This document shows, in pieces, positions 60,945 to 64,000 of a DNA stretch of 64,000 nt. The translations under genes were made by a program, and so were the position numbers. Where the stretch lies: positions 248,001-312,000 of the forward strand of contig CAHJWL010000001.1 in NCBI GenBank assembly GCA_903642235.1, written 5' to 3'. This DNA comes from Acidobacteriaceae bacterium. GTDB lineage: Bacteria; Acidobacteriota; Terriglobia; Terriglobales; Acidobacteriaceae. Under the pieces are notes generated by a model, which worked only from the letters and a program-made list of their open reading frames with translations, made no database searches and was not told the origin of the DNA. Each line of letters opens with the position of its first letter. Within the stretch, counting starts at the first letter, position 1.

Positions 60945-61469
60945 ATGAGCGAAGCTGTTCCTACGCGAACCGTATCCGAATCGCAGTCGGAGCGCAGCGA
61001 GATCATCTTTCCCGGAGATGCAAACCCGATCGGAAATCTCTTCGGCGGACGGCTGATGCAGTTTATCGACCTGGTGGGCGCCACAGCGGCCTTTCGCCAT
61101 GCGCGGGCGATTACCGTGACGGCCAGCATGGATCACCTGGACTTTGTCGCACCCGTTCGCGTAGGAGACATGCTGATCCTGAAGGCAAGCGTGAACCGGG
61201 CCTTCCGTACCAGCATGGAGGTCGGGGTACGTGCGATGGTCGAGAATGTTCTGCACGACGGCGGCCTGCGGCATGTGTCAAGCGCGTACCTGACGTACGT
61301 GGCTATGGACAGCCGGGGCGAGCGCATCATGGTTCCGCAGGTCGTTCCAGAGACCGATCACCAGCGACGGCGCTTTGAGGACGCCGGCCGCCGGCGAGAG
61401 ATGCGCGCCGCCGAAACACTGCGCAACCGGGAGCTTCGTACGTCGCTCGGGAGCTCCTGGAACATCTAA
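60945..61469 (+). CDS. Acyl-CoA thioesterase (YciA-type hotdog protein)
   Basis: 174 residues. Hotdog fold with [20 protein letters not shown], the N-terminal catalytic segment of the acyl-CoA hydrolase (YciA/ACOT) group, then [15 protein letters not shown] and [11 protein letters not shown]. It hydrolyses acyl-CoA thioesters in the cytoplasm; chain-length preference unknown. The C-terminal 40 residues are Arg-rich and may be disordered. Confidence 0.9.
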   Translation: MSEAVPTRTVSESQSERSEIIFPGDANPIGNLFGGRLMQFIDLVGATAAFRHARAITVTASMDHLDFVAPVRVGDMLILKASVNRAFRTSMEVGVRAMVENVLHDGGLRHVSSAYLTYVAMDSRGERIMVPQVVPETDHQRRRFEDAGRRREMRAAETLRNRELRTSLGSSWNI

Positions 61470-61605
61470 AAGAGAGTGCAGTGGCTCTGGGCGACATAGC
61501 CGCCGCAGCGACCAGGGCACCGGAACTTCGGCAGCGCGGAAAAGCCGGAGCGGCCGGACCCGGCCTTCTACCAGCTACAAAAGATTCAGTCAGCAAGGGA
61601 GCAGC

Positions 61606-62442
61606 ATGGGACATACAGGAGCAGGCGTTCCGCAGGGGCCACAGCCGCTGCCGGGCGTGGAGTACATCATCGCGGTAGGCAGCGGCAAGGGCGGTGTGGG
61701 CAAGACGACAGTGGCCGTGAACCTGGCGGTGTCCTTGGCAAAGCTGGGCAACAAAGTGGGATTGATCGACGCCGATATTTATGGACCCAATGTGCCAACC
61801 ATGCTGGGTGTGACGCGGCAGCCGAACGTTATTGGCGAGAACCGCATCGAACCGGTCCTGTCACATGGGGTCAAGTTCATCTCGGTCGGGCTGATCTCGC
61901 CGGGTGACAAGCCGATGATGATGCGCGGGCCGATGCTCCACCAGATTGTGCGGCAGTTCCTGATGCAGGTGGAGTGGGGGGAGTTGGACTTCCTGATCGT
62001 CGATCTGCCGCCGGGGACGGGGGATGTGGTGATCTCGCTGGTGCAGACGGTACCGCTGACGGGCGCGATCGTGGTGTCGACGCCGAGCGACGTGGCGCTT
62101 GAAGACGCCCGAAAGGCGCTTGAGATGTTTCATCAGGTGCGGGTTGAGGTGCTGGGCATTGTCGAGAACATGAGCACCTTCCACTGCCCGCACTGTGGCG
62201 AGGAGATTGACATCTTCTCCAAGGGCGGGGCGAAGCGGACAGCGGCACAATACGGAGTGGAGTTTCTGGGCTCATTGGAGCTCGACCCATCGATCCGCAA
62301 GGGCGGCGATCGCGGGATGCCGGTGTCGCTTGGCGGGCCGGAGAGCGACTCGGGTGCCGGCTTCTTCCGCGTAGCAGAGAAGGTGGCTCTTGCAGCGGAG
62401 CGGGTTGCGGCGCAGGGCGGTGGCGTACTGGAGGTGGAATGA
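61606..62442 (+). CDS. Mrp/NBP35-family iron-sulfur carrier ATPase
   Basis: 278 residues from the ATG at 61606 (AAGGGAG upstream). Deviant Walker [10 protein letters not shown] (residues 27-35), [26 protein letters not shown], and the CPHC pair near residue 207 that bridges an Fe-S cluster between subunits. The N-terminal DUF59-type domain of longer Mrp proteins is absent. Acts in Fe-S cluster transfer in the cytoplasm. Confidence 0.93.
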   Translation: MGHTGAGVPQGPQPLPGVEYIIAVGSGKGGVGKTTVAVNLAVSLAKLGNKVGLIDADIYGPNVPTMLGVTRQPNVIGENRIEPVLSHGVKFISVGLISPGDKPMMMRGPMLHQIVRQFLMQVEWGELDFLIVDLPPGTGDVVISLVQTVPLTGAIVVSTPSDVALEDARKALEMFHQVRVEVLGIVENMSTFHCPHCGEEIDIFSKGGAKRTAAQYGVEFLGSLELDPSIRKGGDRGMPVSLGGPESDSGAGFFRVAEKVALAAERVAAQGGGVLEVE

Positions 62443-62495
62443 AGCTTACTGGCTAGGTCCGAATCCGGTAAACTTGAGTTGTACCCGCTTAGATT

Positions 62496-62509
62496 TGTTG
62501 CAGGCAACA
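62496..62509. promoter_or_regulatory. Inverted repeat TGTTGC-AG-GCAACA before hrcA
   Basis: A perfect 6-bp inverted repeat 21 bases before the hrcA ATG. No CIRCE sequence (TTAGCACTC-N9-GAGTGCTAA) is visible in the 88-base gap, so this may be the operator or a structural element. Confidence 0.35.
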
Positions 62510-62530
62510 GATTGTCTCTGAGGAGGACGC

Positions 62531-63601
62531 ATGGCAGCCATGGAAACGATTACCGCTCGGCAGCGATCCATCCTCATCGCGATCATCGCGAGCTATATCG
62601 AGACAGGTGAGCCGATTGGCTCGACCACGATTGCGCGGCTGGCCAGCGATGGCGGCAGTGTCAGCTCGGCGACCATTCGCAACGAGATGACAGCCCTGAC
62701 GGCGGCGGGTCTGCTGGAGCAGCCACACACCTCCGCCGGCCGGATCCCAACGGCGCGCGCCTTTCGTATCTATGTGGATGAGCTGGCCGGCGGCACGCGC
62801 ATTGCTGCGGCCCGGCTCTCCGCCAACTCGCGGCGCGAGATCGACTCGCGGCTGGCGGGCTCCGAGGGCACGGATGCGCTGCTCGAGCGCACCAGCCACG
62901 TTCTGGCGACGCTTTCAAGCGGGGTCGGCGTAGCAATCGCGTCGACCGGTGAGAGTGAGCTGCTCGAACATGTGCACTTCTCGCGCTTGGCCCCCTGCCG
63001 TGTGCTGGCCGTCGTTGTGACGCGCAGCGGGATGGTGCGCGATCGGGTTCTGGCAATGAACCAGGACTTCACGTCGCGTGAGCTGGAGATGGCCGGAGTA
63101 TTCCTGAACGAGAGCTTCCGCGGATGGAGCGTGGAACGCGTGCGTTCGGAGATTGCGCAGCGGGTGGAGCAGGAGCGCAGCGAGTACCAGAAGCTGCTGC
63201 AGTCCGTCGAACAACTTTGGGTTGGCGCCGTGCCGGAGGCGCAGCAGGGGACGGTCTTTGTCGGCGGAATTGGAAATCTGGTATCGCGCTCCGGCTCTGA
63301 CGCGAGCCGGGATCGCCTGCGTGAGGTGCTGGCAGCGCTTGAAGCCAAGCAGCGGCTCTTTGAACTGCTCAGCGTGTACATCGACACACAGCAGCAGAGT
63401 GTGCGGGTGGTCTTCGACCTCGAGGAGCAGGCGCCGGAGATGGCAGGGCTGGTGTTGATCGCCGCGCCGGCGCGGGTCGCAGGAGAGATGCGGGGAACGG
63501 TTGGCGTGATTGGAACAACGCGCATGGACTACGAGATGACCATGAACGCTGTCAGCTATGTTGCCGGTGCGTTTCAGCGGATGCTCTACCCCTCTGGTTG
63601 A
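62531..63601 (+). CDS. hrcA: Heat-inducible transcription repressor HrcA
   Basis: 356 residues with GAGGAGG before the ATG. The N-terminal winged helix has RQRSILIAIIASYIETGEPI, then SSATIRNEMTALTAAGLLEQ and PHTSAGRIPTARAFR; the GAF-like and dimerisation domains follow, ending GVIGTTRMDYEMTMNAVSYV. HrcA represses groE and dnaK operons through CIRCE and needs GroEL. First gene of the hrcA-grpE(-dnaK) heat-shock cluster. Confidence 0.95.
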   Translation: MAAMETITARQRSILIAIIASYIETGEPIGSTTIARLASDGGSVSSATIRNEMTALTAAGLLEQPHTSAGRIPTARAFRIYVDELAGGTRIAAARLSANSRREIDSRLAGSEGTDALLERTSHVLATLSSGVGVAIASTGESELLEHVHFSRLAPCRVLAVVVTRSGMVRDRVLAMNQDFTSRELEMAGVFLNESFRGWSVERVRSEIAQRVEQERSEYQKLLQSVEQLWVGAVPEAQQGTVFVGGIGNLVSRSGSDASRDRLREVLAALEAKQRLFELLSVYIDTQQQSVRVVFDLEEQAPEMAGLVLIAAPARVAGEMRGTVGVIGTTRMDYEMTMNAVSYVAGAFQRMLYPSG

Positions 63602-63729
63602 CCGGACCGGGCAGGCGCATCGGATAGAGCAGGGGTAGACGTGTGGATGAGCAGAGTCGATGGGGACGATTTCCGCGATGGCCGGGAAGCAGTAGCACGA
63701 AGAAGGACACTACGAGAACAGAGGAAACC

Positions 63730-64000
63730 ATGCAGGACGAGGTGATGGACGGGCAGGAGCCGGGAGCGAACAGTGTCGAGGAGCCGGGCGAGCTGACAGC
63801 AGCACCGCAGGTCACACAGGCTGAGATGGACCAGGTGAGTGCGGAGCGGGATCAACTGCGGGATCGGCTGGCACGGCTGCAGGCGGAGTTTGACAACGCG
63901 CGTAAGCGTGAGGCGAAGGATCGCCAGGACGCGCGCGACTACACGGTGCAGAGTACGGTCGAGCCGTTTCTAAGCGTGATGGATAACTTCCAGCTGGCTT
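63730..64000 (+). CDS. grpE: Nucleotide exchange factor GrpE, 3' end outside window
   Basis: Begins at the ATG at 63730 and is open to the window edge (90 codons). An acidic N-terminus is followed by a long coiled coil (QVSAERDQLRDRLARLQAEF) and the family signature DNARKREAKDRQDARDY, then VEPFLSVMDNFQLA. GrpE releases ADP from DnaK. It lies 128 bases after hrcA; dnaK is expected beyond the edge. Confidence 0.93.
   Translation, partial: MQDEVMDGQEPGANSVEEPGELTAAPQVTQAEMDQVSAERDQLRDRLARLQAEFDNARKREAKDRQDARDYTVQSTVEPFLSVMDNFQLA

Overview
The window looks like chromosomal DNA of an acidobacterium of the class Terriglobia (Acidobacteriaceae-type). I base this on the high GC content, a large Oar-like TonB-dependent receptor with an N-terminal carboxypeptidase-regulatory domain, a secreted DUF4965-type glutaminase-like protein, M13 peptidase and GH18 lipoprotein/secreted enzymes, and the general gene style. 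This is an inference from gene families; no rRNA or tRNA gene is visible to confirm it.

Layout. 1-6.5 kb: partial cupredoxin-like lipoprotein, NAD-type isocitrate/isopropylmalate dehydrogenase, nrdR, a decayed msrB, a YbhN/LPG-synthase-type membrane protein with a repeat-derived insert, a lytic transglycosylase, a Cof-type HAD phosphatase and a small membrane protein. 6.5-7.8 kb: threonine synthase. 7.83-11.19 kb: a complete 3.36-kb mobile element with perfect 22-bp inverted ends and a 7-bp target duplication. It carries an IS1/ISMhu11-type single-ORF DDE transposase plus five cargo genes of lower GC content and unknown function. 11.2-11.7 kb: an intact ribbon-helix-helix antitoxin next to a frameshifted RelE/ParE toxin. 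11.7-17.3 kb: DMT exporter, M13 metallopeptidase lipoprotein, secreted propeller-like protein, rpsT. 17.8-21.4 kb: phoH, two small genes, ybeY and a CBS/CorC-type membrane protein. 21.6-25.3 kb: mreB, a polytopic membrane protein, ald. 25.5-31.1 kb: an NtrY-like kinase and an NtrX-like regulator separated by an oppositely oriented putative secreted metalloprotein. 31.2-34.6 kb: hypotheticals, an IS110-family element and a DUF5872-like basic protein. 34.8-40.9 kb: GH18 chitinase, era, two tandem secreted CE1-type esterases, a GT-C-like membrane protein. 41-47.1 kb: mreC-mreD-mrdA, then a LOV-domain histidine kinase with the full photoactive-cysteine motif. 47.3-54.4 kb: secreted glutaminase-like protein, a circularly permuted glycerophosphodiester phosphodiesterase, the TonB-dependent receptor. 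54.5-64 kb: rseP, dxr, small membrane proteins, an MscS channel, a second GT-C-like paralogue, a TPR protein, a YciA-type thioesterase, Mrp ATPase, hrcA and the start of grpE.

How the parts fit. Cell-shape and wall genes (mreB; mreCD-mrdA; lytic transglycosylase), envelope stress and proteostasis (rseP, hrcA-grpE) and secreted polymer or peptide degradation (GH18, M13, esterases, glutaminase-like, TonB receptor) are the coherent functional themes. Superimposed on them is a dispersed short repeat with the core ATCCCGTAGGGAT, always in the same orientation, in intergenic DNA and once inside a gene. All copies lie left of about 54.4 kb, where the G/C strand bias of the + strand also flips.

The best candidates for something undescribed are the cargo-carrying IS1-type element, the circularly permuted phosphodiesterase with a duplicated promoter/start region, and the repeat family that has entered a coding sequence.
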